From: an uncultured Alphaproteobacteria bacterium
GTDB lineage: Bacteria; Pseudomonadota; Alphaproteobacteria; Rickettsiales; UBA1997
DNA length: 5,325 bases
Assembly (NCBI GenBank): GCA_903837365.1
Contig: CAILUF010000019.1
Span: 1 to 5,325, forward strand
Reading direction: 5' to 3'
Made by a program: the position numbers and the translations under genes. This document shows, piece by piece, positions 1 to 5,325 of this stretch (its first letter is position 1; each line of letters begins with the position of its first letter). Below the pieces are notes generated by a model. The model was not told the origin of the DNA. It did not search any database and saw only the letters and a program-made list of their open reading frames with translations.

Positions 1-53
1 CAAGCGCATTCACAACCTGTTAATCCACCACCAACTATGTTAACTTTTGTCAT
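1..53 (-). CDS. trmFO: TrmFO, folate-dependent tRNA (uracil-54-C5)-methyltransferase, N-terminal fragment
   Basis: Only the first 17 codons are present; the rest lies beyond the left edge. They read MTKVNIVGGGLTGCECA, and the next codon begins TG, so it is Trp or Cys. This is a beta strand followed by the glycine-rich FAD-binding turn GxGxxGxE of a Rossmann fold. The form GGGLxGxExAW matches the opening of TrmFO as I know it (GGGLAGSEAAWQ). TrmFO uses methylenetetrahydrofolate and FADH2 to make 5-methyluridine at position 54 of tRNA in the cytoplasm. The main alternative is MnmG, whose motif is GGGHAGCEAA; the Leu after the glycines favours TrmFO. No Shine-Dalgarno precedes the ATG, and an AT hairpin ends 16 bases upstream. 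The gene follows the lipoprotein on the same strand after 78 bases. The FAD fold is near certain; the exact enzyme is inferred from very few residues. Confidence 0.72.
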   Translation of the reverse strand, partial: MTKVNIVGGGLTGCECA

Positions 54-69
54 TTTAATTTAATTAATT

Positions 70-101
70 TTTTAAGAATTTTAGATTATCAATTCTTAAA
101 A
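70..101. repeat. 11-bp perfect inverted repeat between the lipoprotein gene and trmFO
   Basis: The arms TTTTAAGAATT (70-80) and AATTCTTAAAA (91-101) are exact reverse complements separated by a 10-base loop. Only one of the eleven pairs is G:C and no T run follows on either strand, so this is not a convincing intrinsic terminator. In the minus-strand transcript it would fold 31 bases after the lipoprotein stop and 16 bases before the trmFO start. It could mark the lipoprotein mRNA 3' end or act in the trmFO leader. Next to it, AAAATTTT occurs twice (111-118, 123-130), and AATTTTAGAT is directly repeated at 77-86 and 113-122. Chance is plausible in DNA this AT-rich. Confidence 0.5.
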
Positions 102-131
102 TCATTAACTAAAATTTTAGATAAAATTTTC

Positions 132-527
132 TTAACATTTGCCGTTTGAACTAACGGGTACAACTGTCATTTTATCAAATTTCCACATATAACCATCTAG
201 ATAGTCAATTGGCATGGCAACCAAGCTACCAAATCCCCATAAAATATTTGCCCAAAATGATGGGGTAATTGATTTTTTAACTTCGTAAGATGTTGAATTA
301 AAGCAATTATCTACAACATCAATTTTAATACCTCTAAAGCTAGAGGGAGTTGCCACAACGGTAGTTGGTAATTTGGTACGATATGAACCATCTGGAGTTG
401 TAATTTCAACCATTACTCCTTCGCGATCACTTGAGGTTTTGGCAATAAATGATTGCGAACCGGAATTAAAAATCGTCGAACATGAAGTTGCGAGAATCAA
501 TAAAGAAATAAAAAAGATTTTTTTCAT
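132..527 (-). CDS. Small outer-envelope lipoprotein of the G-x-Q...GxxxD...G type, function unknown
   Basis: This 131-residue protein starts with a lipoprotein signal: MKK, a hydrophobic core (residues 4-12) and the lipobox A13-T14-S15-C16. Lipidation at Cys16 would leave a mature protein of 116 residues. The mature part begins CSTIFNSGSQ, then has a beta-rich region with TPDGSYRTKLPTT (44-56), a Cys75 after an IKIDVV strand, and near the end W92-A-N-I-L-W-G-F-G with P106-I-D and D111-G. This order (CxxI..G..Q, a strand ending in Cys, WxNIxxG, then IDxxxG) resembles a widespread family of small proteobacterial lipoproteins of unknown role, sometimes mislabelled translation initiation factor 2; the likeness is from memory. 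Cys75 and the last residue, Cys131, could form a disulfide. The ATG is the first after an in-frame TGA 24 bases upstream and has no Shine-Dalgarno. A TATAAT box 25 bases upstream suggests its own promoter. Confidence 0.85.
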   Translation of the reverse strand: MKKIFFISLLILATSCSTIFNSGSQSFIAKTSSDREGVMVEITTPDGSYRTKLPTTVVATPSSFRGIKIDVVDNCFNSTSYEVKKSITPSFWANILWGFGSLVAMPIDYLDGYMWKFDKMTVVPVSSNGKC

Positions 528-552
528 AAAATTAAATTTTGTTGATTTTCAA

Positions 553-558
553 ATTATA
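553..558 (-). promoter_or_regulatory. Probable -10 box for the lipoprotein gene
   Basis: The minus strand reads TATAAT, an exact sigma-70 -10 consensus, ending 25 bases before the lipoprotein ATG. That would give a leader of about 20 bases. No good -35 hexamer lies 16-18 bases further upstream; at 17 bases the sequence is ATAAAT. The 14-bp dyad at 602-632 lies just upstream of the expected -35 region. An exact TATAAT arises often by chance in DNA this AT-rich, so the call rests mainly on position. Confidence 0.35.
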
Positions 559-601
559 GAAGCATGTATTTTTAGATTTATTTAGTAACATTAATACCGA
601 A

Positions 602-632
602 ATAATTTGTGGTAAAAATTATCACAAGTTAT
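602..632. repeat. 14-bp dyad with 3-base loop between the small basic gene and the lipoprotein gene
   Basis: The left arm ATAATTTGTGGTAA (602-615) and right arm TTATCACAAGTTAT (619-632) pair over 14 positions around an AAA loop. Twelve pairs are Watson-Crick. The other two are T-G and G-T, so they would be wobble pairs in a plus-strand RNA but A-C mismatches in a minus-strand RNA. The core is TTGTG-N11-CACAA. It lies 34 bases past the end of the small basic gene and about 75 bases before the lipoprotein start. With no T run after it in the minus direction, it is a poor terminator. Its site upstream of a TATAAT box suits a dimeric repressor or activator site. The spacing is wrong for a CRP/FNR site, which needs 8 bases between TGTG and CACA, not 11. 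Role unproven. Confidence 0.5.
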
Positions 633-666
633 ATTATAATAATCAAATAAATTTTTCGAAATAAAA

Positions 667-831
667 TTAATTATTTTTTTTTCTTCTCATTAAATTATTT
701 CGCAAAGCTTGGGAGAGTTTGGTTTTGCGCTTATTTTTTTCTAGATCTTTGTGCTTTTTTTTGTCAGCTATTTTTTCTAAATCAAGCTTGGCAATTACAG
801 ATTCTTCGTTTTTATTTAGATGATTATTCAT
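667..831 (-). CDS. 54-residue basic protein with C-terminal ALRxNLxRRK motif, function unknown
   Basis: This short ORF runs from ATG at 831 to TAA at 667. It begins MNNHLNKNEESVIAKLDLEK and ends with KLSQALRNNLMRRKKNN. It is rich in Lys and Arg and looks helical: an acidic/polar start, a basic middle (ADKKKHKDLEKNKRK, about residues 22-36) and an amphipathic tail. The tail fits the pattern LxxALRxNLxRRK that I recall ending very short conserved proteins in many alphaproteobacteria, which supports a real gene rather than chance. The first upstream in-frame stop is TAG at 853-855 with no earlier ATG, so the start is unambiguous if ATG is used. There is no Shine-Dalgarno. It follows msbA by 92 bases on the same strand with no clear terminator between, so it may be co-transcribed. 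Nine A residues in the coding strand (complement of 674-682) lie in the last codons and could promote slippage. No function is assigned. Confidence 0.68.
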   Translation of the reverse strand: MNNHLNKNEESVIAKLDLEKIADKKKHKDLEKNKRKTKLSQALRNNLMRRKKNN

Positions 832-923
832 AATTTTTAAGTGTTTATAGCTCTAAATTAGTTTTTGTTAGTTTTATTCAAACTTAACAGTTTTAAGTAT
901 AATTAAAGTGTTTTTGCTTTAAA

Positions 924-2684
924 TTAACTATCCTTAGTAATTTCAAATTGTTTTAAGTAAAGATTAGCGTATAAGCCATTTTGATCTAGAAGCTCTTGAT
1001 GCTTCCCCTCCTCCACAACTTTACCATTACTAATCACAATAATTTTATCGCAGTGAATTACGGTTGATAAGCGATGGGCAATAACTAGTGAAGTACGATT
1101 TTTCATTAATTTTGCCAAGGCATCTTTGATTAATTTTTCAGAAATTGGATCGAGTGCTGAGGTTGCTTCATCAAGTAAAAGAATTGGTGCATCATACAAA
1201 ATAGCTCGTGCAATGGCGATTCTTTGACGTTGTCCACCTGATAAACGAATACCATTTTGCCCAACTTTAGTGTGATATTTTTCTGGTAATTCAGAAATAA
1301 ATTCATCAGCTTCAGCTAATTTTGCAGCACGAATAATTTGCTCCTCAGTTGCTCCTTCTTTGCCGTAGCGAATATTTTCTAAAACCGTATCATCAAATAA
1401 CATAACCTCTTGATTAACAACTGACATCGAGCTTCTAAGTGATTTAACCGTTAGATCGCGAATATCATGTCCATCAAGTTTAACTTGACCATTTTGCGGA
1501 TCGTAAAATCTTAAAATCATATTCATAATCGTTGATTTTCCTCCACCCGAATGACCAACTAGCGCAACAGTTTTTCCAGCAGGAATTTTAAAATTAATTG
1601 ATTTCAAAGCATCCTTTCCTTCAACGTAACTAAAGTTAACATTTGCAAATTCGATATCGCCTTTAACATCAAGAATCTCTAGCGCGTTTGGCTTATCAAT
1701 AATTTGCGGTTTTTCATCAAGTAAGGTGTAAAGACGAGTTGCAGCAGCTAGTCCCATCTGCACTCCTGAATTCATACTCGAAACTGATTTTAATGGTTTA
1801 TAAGCCATCATCATTGCTGCAAAAAAAGAAAAAAATGCTCCGGGAGTAGTTTGGCCAGTTATAACTTGATGTCCACCGTACCAAATAACCGCAGCAACTC
1901 CAACTCCAGCTAAACTCTCAACAAATGGCGAAGAAATTAAAGAGATCCGTGAAATTTTTTTGGCCATCTGAAATGCACTGTCAATAATCATGCCCATTCT
2001 ACGTACTTCAAAATCTTCGCAATGATAGGCTTTAACCAATTTCGAATATTGCAAAGTATCGCTCATTTGCGAATTAAATTTCGAAGCAATTTCTTGATTT
2101 TTATAAGATAAATTTCGCAATCTTTTACCGATGCGATAAATTGGATAAGCAGCTAATGGAAAGCCGATAAAGGCTACCAAAGAAAGTTCAACACTTTGAT
2201 TAAACATCACAATTATCAATGCAAATAAAGTGAAAAATTGTTTAACAAAACCATTCATCGAGGTTGAAATCAAACCAACCACCGAAGTGATTTCGTTGAT
2301 TATACTGGCGATCATATCACCTGAAGATTTATTGTGAAGTTTATCAATATCGGAGCGAATGAAATGAGAGTAAAGACGAAGACGCATCTGCGAAGTAATG
2401 CGCATCGTCAATAAATTCATCGTAAGCAGTTGGTAATAAGTTGCAAAACCTTTTATCACTGTAACGCCAAGGACGAGTAGGGGTATATACAATAAAGCAT
2501 TAGTATTTTTTTGAACAAAAACCGAATCCAACGCTGGCTTAATTAACCAAGCGTGAAATGATGTCGTTCCTGCAATCAACAACATCAAGCCAATAGAGAT
2601 TCCAAAAGTTTTCCAGTGAGAGATAATATATTCACGAGTAATTCTTTTGACAAGGTAAGGAGTGCTGTTATAGTTAATGGTCAT
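924..2684 (-). CDS. msbA: MsbA-type ABC exporter, lipid A core / phospholipid flippase (half-transporter)
   Basis: This 586-residue protein fuses a six-helix type IV (exporter) membrane domain (about 1-325) to one ATPase domain (about 340-580), the usual MsbA length and layout; it should act as an inner-membrane homodimer. Membrane segments lie near 25-45, 65-85, 140-160, 162-183, 255-275 and 280-297. The ATPase motifs are intact: A-loop Tyr353, Walker A GHSGGGKST (377-385), Q-loop Gln425, signature LSGGQ (481-485), Walker B ILLLDE (501-506) with catalytic Glu506, D-loop SALD (509-512) and switch His537. In the family it flips lipid A core or phospholipids from the inner to the outer leaflet using ATP. 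The substrate is uncertain here, because some Rickettsiales lack lipopolysaccharide and related exporters carry peptides or drugs. The ATG follows an in-frame TAG by one codon, so the start is firm. It diverges from argS across 136 bases. Confidence 0.9.
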   Translation of the reverse strand: MTINYNSTPYLVKRITREYIISHWKTFGISIGLMLLIAGTTSFHAWLIKPALDSVFVQKNTNALLYIPLLVLGVTVIKGFATYYQLLTMNLLTMRITSQMRLRLYSHFIRSDIDKLHNKSSGDMIASIINEITSVVGLISTSMNGFVKQFFTLFALIIVMFNQSVELSLVAFIGFPLAAYPIYRIGKRLRNLSYKNQEIASKFNSQMSDTLQYSKLVKAYHCEDFEVRRMGMIIDSAFQMAKKISRISLISSPFVESLAGVGVAAVIWYGGHQVITGQTTPGAFFSFFAAMMMAYKPLKSVSSMNSGVQMGLAAATRLYTLLDEKPQIIDKPNALEILDVKGDIEFANVNFSYVEGKDALKSINFKIPAGKTVALVGHSGGGKSTIMNMILRFYDPQNGQVKLDGHDIRDLTVKSLRSSMSVVNQEVMLFDDTVLENIRYGKEGATEEQIIRAAKLAEADEFISELPEKYHTKVGQNGIRLSGGQRQRIAIARAILYDAPILLLDEATSALDPISEKLIKDALAKLMKNRTSLVIAHRLSTVIHCDKIIVISNGKVVEEGKHQELLDQNGLYANLYLKQFEITKDS

Positions 2685-2692
2685 TAGCTAAA

Positions 2693-2721
2693 ATTAATTT
2701 AAATTAGTTATTGTAAGTCAA
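2693..2721 (-). promoter_or_regulatory. Candidate sigma-70 promoter of msbA
   Basis: On the minus strand TTGACT (2721-2716), five of six matches to TTGACA, is followed after exactly 17 bases by ATTAAT (2698-2693), four of six matches to TATAAT. The start point would fall near 2686, leaving only a base or two before the ATG at 2684, so the mRNA would be nearly leaderless. This fits the absence of a ribosome binding site. The -35 is the best in the window; the -10 is weak. Confidence 0.4.
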
Positions 2722-2755
2722 AATTATTTTTTTAATTTAAGTAAGCGAATAATTT

Positions 2756-2774
2756 TTTAAATATTTTAAATATT
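2756..2774. repeat. Two tandem 9-bp TTTAAATAT units in the msbA-argS divergent region
   Basis: TTTAAATAT occurs at 2756-2764 and again, abutting, at 2765-2773, with a further T. It sits about 50 bases upstream of the argS ATG, inside the only DNA that can hold the argS promoter. It could be an AT-rich upstream element, a regulator site, or simple low complexity. No convincing -35/-10 pair for argS was found; TATTAT at 2771-2776 is the best -10 candidate but has no good -35. Confidence 0.4.
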
Positions 2775-2820
2775 ATTTTCTTAAATTTGCCAATATTTTG
2801 CTAAATCGCAAGCGTTAATT

Positions 2821-4671
2821 ATGCTCAATATTTTTTCAATTCTTAAAAAACAATTTAACAATGCAATAAAAGTTATTGCCTTGGAGCACTGCGTTACCTT
2901 AAGCGAAGATGATTTAAAAAATTTTACCGTTGAGCCAATTAAAGATAAAAAAAATGGCGATATAGCTTGTAATATCGCCATGACATTGATTAAAAAATTC
3001 AAAGATTGCGAACTTAAAAATGTTGAATTACTTGCCAACGAAATTACTGCGCAAATTTTAAAAATTAAAAATTCTGCAAATGAAATTGACCCGGTAGACC
3101 ATAATTTAATTCATGAAATTAAAGTAGCGAAAGCTGGTTTTATCAATATTTTTTTAACACAAAAAATCTTACATCGTGTTTTAGCGGATATTGTTACTAG
3201 CGATAAAATAAATTATCCAAATCTTGGCAATCAAATAAAAATCAATTTGGAATATGCCTCGCCTAACCCTACTGGCCCAATACATGTAGGCCATACTCGT
3301 GGTTCAATTTATGGCGATGTTTTGGCAAATTTATTACAAAAAGTTGGCTATGAAGTTTTAAAAGAATATTACATAAATGATGCTGGAGCGCAAATTGCAA
3401 ATCTGCTACGTTCAGTTTATAAACGTTATCAACAAGTTTGTGGAATAGAAATTGCAGAAGAAGATTTTCTTAAATTAGGTTTATATCCCGGTGAATATTT
3501 AATACCAATTGCCAAAAAATTATTTGTTAATTTCAAAGAAGATTTATTAACTCTTGATGAAAATCAATATTTTCCACTAATTCGCAATTTAGTTGTTGAT
3601 GATATGGTGGAGTTAATCAAAAGCGATTTACTTGCTCTTGGCATAAAGCATGATAGCTATTTCTCTGAAAAAAAAGAATTACATGATAAAAATAAAATTA
3701 GCCAAGCTATTGAGATACTCAAAAAACATGATTTGATTTACGTTGGTAAACTTTCAATACCGATGAGCGATAAAGGTGTTGGGCAAAATCTCGAAGATTA
3801 TGACGAAAGCGATCAAACATTATTTCGCTCAACAAATTTTGGCGATGATATTGATCGCGTTGTTATTAAAGCTGATGGATCTTACACCTACTTAGCTGGA
3901 GATATGGCTTACGCCTTATCTAAATTTGAAAGAGGAGCGCGAATTTTTATTATGCCACTTGGTTATGATCACGCAGGTTACGTCAAAAGACTTAATGCAG
4001 TAGTGCAATCACTAACAAATAACCAAGCTAGTTTAAAAGTTATTCTTTGCCAAATGGTAAAATTTGTCAAAGATGGTCAGCCATTAAAAATGTCAAAACG
4101 TGCCGGAAATTTTATTACTGCTCGCGAAGTGATTGATGAGGTTGGAGCTGATGCCTTAAGGTTTCTAATGCTCTGTCGAAAAAATGATACGCCATTTGAT
4201 TTCGACTTGAGCAAAGTTGTTGAACAATCAAAAGATAATCCAATTTTTTATGTGCAATATGCTCATGCGCGATGCTGTTCAGTATTAAAAAATGCTCAAG
4301 AATTTTTTTCAAAAAATATAAGCAATTCTCAGGAGTTAAAAAATTTATGCCAAAAAAATATTGATTTCTTAGAAGTTTTAAACGATGAAAGTGAATTGGA
4401 ATTAATTAAAAAAATTGCTAATTACTTACGAATAATTGAAAACTCAGCTCAATATTTCGAGCCACATCGTTTGGCATTTTATTTGCAAGAATTAGCTGGA
4501 GATTTTCATGCTTTATGGAATAAAGGCTCAGAAAATCCCCAATTAAAATTTATCATTAAAGACAATTTGCAACTTACATATGCAAGGCTTTGTCTTGTAT
4601 TGTCACTAAAAAAAATAATCGCTTCTGGTTTGGAAATTTTTTCTATTAAACCATGCGAAGAAATGAAATAA
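2821..4671 (+). CDS. argS: Arginyl-tRNA synthetase
   Basis: This 616-residue cytoplasmic class I enzyme charges tRNA-Arg with arginine using ATP. The N-terminal tRNA-recognition domain (about 1-115) holds the conserved GDIACNIAM (46-54). The catalytic Rossmann domain has PNPTGPIHVGH (148-158), whose HVGH is the HIGH signature. It continues with YYINDAGAQ (183-191), the region GQNLEDYDESDQTLFRSTNF (321-340) and DHAGYVKR (383-390), and ends with KMSKRAGNFIT (423-433). The helical anticodon-binding domain follows, with DALRFLML (444-451) and YVQYAHARC (477-485). All core motifs are intact and the length is at or slightly above the usual 560-600. The C-terminus reads IKPCEEMK where most homologues end in a PERM-like sequence. 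No in-frame start lies between the ATG and an upstream TAA at 2782-2784. There is no Shine-Dalgarno. The next gene begins 4 bases after the stop, so the two are surely one transcript. Confidence 0.96.
   Translation: MLNIFSILKKQFNNAIKVIALEHCVTLSEDDLKNFTVEPIKDKKNGDIACNIAMTLIKKFKDCELKNVELLANEITAQILKIKNSANEIDPVDHNLIHEIKVAKAGFINIFLTQKILHRVLADIVTSDKINYPNLGNQIKINLEYASPNPTGPIHVGHTRGSIYGDVLANLLQKVGYEVLKEYYINDAGAQIANLLRSVYKRYQQVCGIEIAEEDFLKLGLYPGEYLIPIAKKLFVNFKEDLLTLDENQYFPLIRNLVVDDMVELIKSDLLALGIKHDSYFSEKKELHDKNKISQAIEILKKHDLIYVGKLSIPMSDKGVGQNLEDYDESDQTLFRSTNFGDDIDRVVIKADGSYTYLAGDMAYALSKFERGARIFIMPLGYDHAGYVKRLNAVVQSLTNNQASLKVILCQMVKFVKDGQPLKMSKRAGNFITAREVIDEVGADALRFLMLCRKNDTPFDFDLSKVVEQSKDNPIFYVQYAHARCCSVLKNAQEFFSKNISNSQELKNLCQKNIDFLEVLNDESELELIKKIANYLRIIENSAQYFEPHRLAFYLQELAGDFHALWNKGSENPQLKFIIKDNLQLTYARLCLVLSLKKIIASGLEIFSIKPCEEMK
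2954..2981 (+). repeat. Perfect 10-bp stem with 8-base loop inside the argS coding region
   Basis: ATGGCGATAT (2954-2963) and ATATCGCCAT (2972-2981) are exact reverse complements around the loop AGCTTGTA. Four consecutive pairs are G:C, making this the most stable short hairpin I found in the window. It covers codons 45-54 (N-GDIACNIAM), a conserved stretch of the protein, so it may simply follow from codon choice, or it may form an mRNA structure about 130 bases into argS. Confidence 0.5.
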
Positions 4672-4675
4672 AATT

Positions 4676-5325
4676 ATGGAAGATTTTGGATATCAAAAAG
4701 ACAAACAAGATAAGCAAAGCGGAAATTTTAATAAACAAATTTTTCTTATTTTAGCAACTATCCTTTCAATATCGCTTTTTGTTTATATCACTATCACCGC
4801 TTACCATTTTGTTTATCAAGATGATGAAAATGTCGAATTGATAAAAGCTCCACAATTGCCAATTCGAGTTGGTATTGAAGATGAGAATAGCAAAAATAGT
4901 GAAAATGTTCAAATTGATCGAACAATTTATGAAGATATTTTTGGCAATAAAAAAGAAGCTGTAAAAATTGATAACTCCAAGGTTAGCAATAGTTCTGAAT
5001 CGGCATTACCACCCAAAAAAGAATTTGGGGATAAAAATTTAATGATCGATAAAAATCGCCCAATTGCGATTATTGGAACTCTAGAAACTGCAAATATTGT
5101 CAATCAAAATAGTGAAAATAACATTATTGATAATAAAAAACTTTCTGCCGAAACTCCTACTCCCATGTCTTCTGGCAATAATTTTGCTTCAATTGAAAAT
5201 ACTAATCAACTAGCACTAAAAAACTCTAATCTTGAAAATAACAATGAAAATATTGCGAGCAATTTAGCTAATTCTAAATCACCAAAAAATATTGAACGCA
5301 AAAAAATTGTCCGCGTTCAAATCGC
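4676..5325 (+). CDS. Membrane-anchored SPOR-domain protein, C-terminus cut by the window edge
   Basis: The first 216 residues are present. A short charged cytoplasmic start (1-20, MEDFGYQKDKQ...) precedes one membrane helix (about 21-43), giving an N-in type II topology. Next comes NVELIKAPQLPIRVGIEDEN (52-71) and then QIDRTIYEDIFG (79-90). This matches the juxtamembrane motif of alphaproteobacterial SPOR proteins as I know it (vPlIkAd.gPiKv.PedPGG...D..iYdri). A low-complexity linker (about 91-205) is strikingly rich in Asn, 19 of 66 residues in 140-205. The window stops at ERKKIVRVQI, which is how a SPOR domain begins, so the peptidoglycan-binding part should lie just beyond the edge. SPOR domains bind septal peptidoglycan lacking stem peptides, so a role in division or wall remodelling is inferred. 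The gene starts 4 bases after argS, matching the argS-SPOR order common in alphaproteobacteria, where nagZ, scpAB and tat genes often follow. No Shine-Dalgarno; translational coupling to argS is likely. Confidence 0.8.
   Translation, partial: MEDFGYQKDKQDKQSGNFNKQIFLILATILSISLFVYITITAYHFVYQDDENVELIKAPQLPIRVGIEDENSKNSENVQIDRTIYEDIFGNKKEAVKIDNSKVSNSSESALPPKKEFGDKNLMIDKNRPIAIIGTLETANIVNQNSENNIIDNKKLSAETPTPMSSGNNFASIENTNQLALKNSNLENNNENIASNLANSKSPKNIERKKIVRVQI

Noticed and set aside
373..585. A 70-codon plus-strand ORF
   Set aside because: It lies antisense to the lipoprotein gene, which has a clear signal peptide and lipobox; its own product shows no motif.
607..627. TTGTG...CACAA as a CRP/FNR-type site
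   Set aside because: Those sites have 8 bases between TGTG and CACA (TGTGA-N6-TCACA); here there are 11.
653..662. TTTCGAAA palindrome just past the small basic gene's stop
   Set aside because: Eight bases with no loop; too short to mean anything in this composition.
844..849. TATAAA on the minus strand as a -10 box for the small basic gene
   Set aside because: No -35-like hexamer lies 15-18 bases upstream (the sequence there is CTAACA/ACTAAC-like), so it is not distinguishable from background.
882..922. Two short hairpins after msbA (arms 882-887/893-898 and 903-908/917-922), considered as a terminator
   Set aside because: Each stem is only 6 bp with a single G:C pair and no T run follows in the minus direction; expected by chance in such AT-rich DNA.
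2781..3038. An 85-codon minus-strand ORF over the start of argS
   Set aside because: It is the antisense shadow of a strongly conserved ArgS N-terminus and overlaps the divergent promoter region.
4115..4312. A 65-codon minus-strand ORF inside argS
   Set aside because: Shadow of the KMSKS-to-anticodon-domain part of ArgS; no start signal or recognisable domain.

Overview
This is a very AT-rich window (roughly 30% G+C by eye). It reads as ordinary chromosome of an alphaproteobacterium, probably a reduced, host-associated lineage such as Rickettsiales or a relative. The evidence is base composition, an ArgS gene followed 4 bases later by an alphaproteobacterial-type SPOR protein, and a tiny basic protein with an ALRxNLxRRK tail like short proteins I recall from alphaproteobacteria. 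Taxonomy is inferred; there is no rRNA gene here. No phage, insertion sequence, CRISPR array or tRNA was seen.

The left part (1-2684) is all on the minus strand. In transcription order it holds an MsbA-type lipid ABC exporter (2684-924), a 54-residue basic protein not usually called because of its size (831-667), a small lipoprotein (527-132), and the first 17 codons of what is very probably trmFO (53-1), cut by the window edge. The gaps are 92, 139 and 78 bases. The 139-base gap carries a 14-bp dyad and a TATAAT box that probably starts a separate lipoprotein transcript. The 78-base gap carries an 11-bp perfect hairpin just before the trmFO start.

A 136-base divergent promoter region (2685-2820) separates msbA from the right part, which is all on the plus strand. 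There lie argS (2821-4671), encoding arginyl-tRNA synthetase, and, almost touching it, a membrane-anchored protein whose periplasmic linker runs to the right edge. That protein is cut exactly where its SPOR peptidoglycan-binding domain should begin.

Functionally the genes cover envelope upkeep (lipid flipping, a lipoprotein, a SPOR division-type protein) and the translation apparatus (ArgS, TrmFO). None of the six starts has a recognisable Shine-Dalgarno sequence. The least ordinary things are the small unannotated gene, a perfect 10-bp GC-containing stem inside argS, the intergenic dyads, and the predicted near-leaderless msbA promoter. I do not see a novel multi-gene system.
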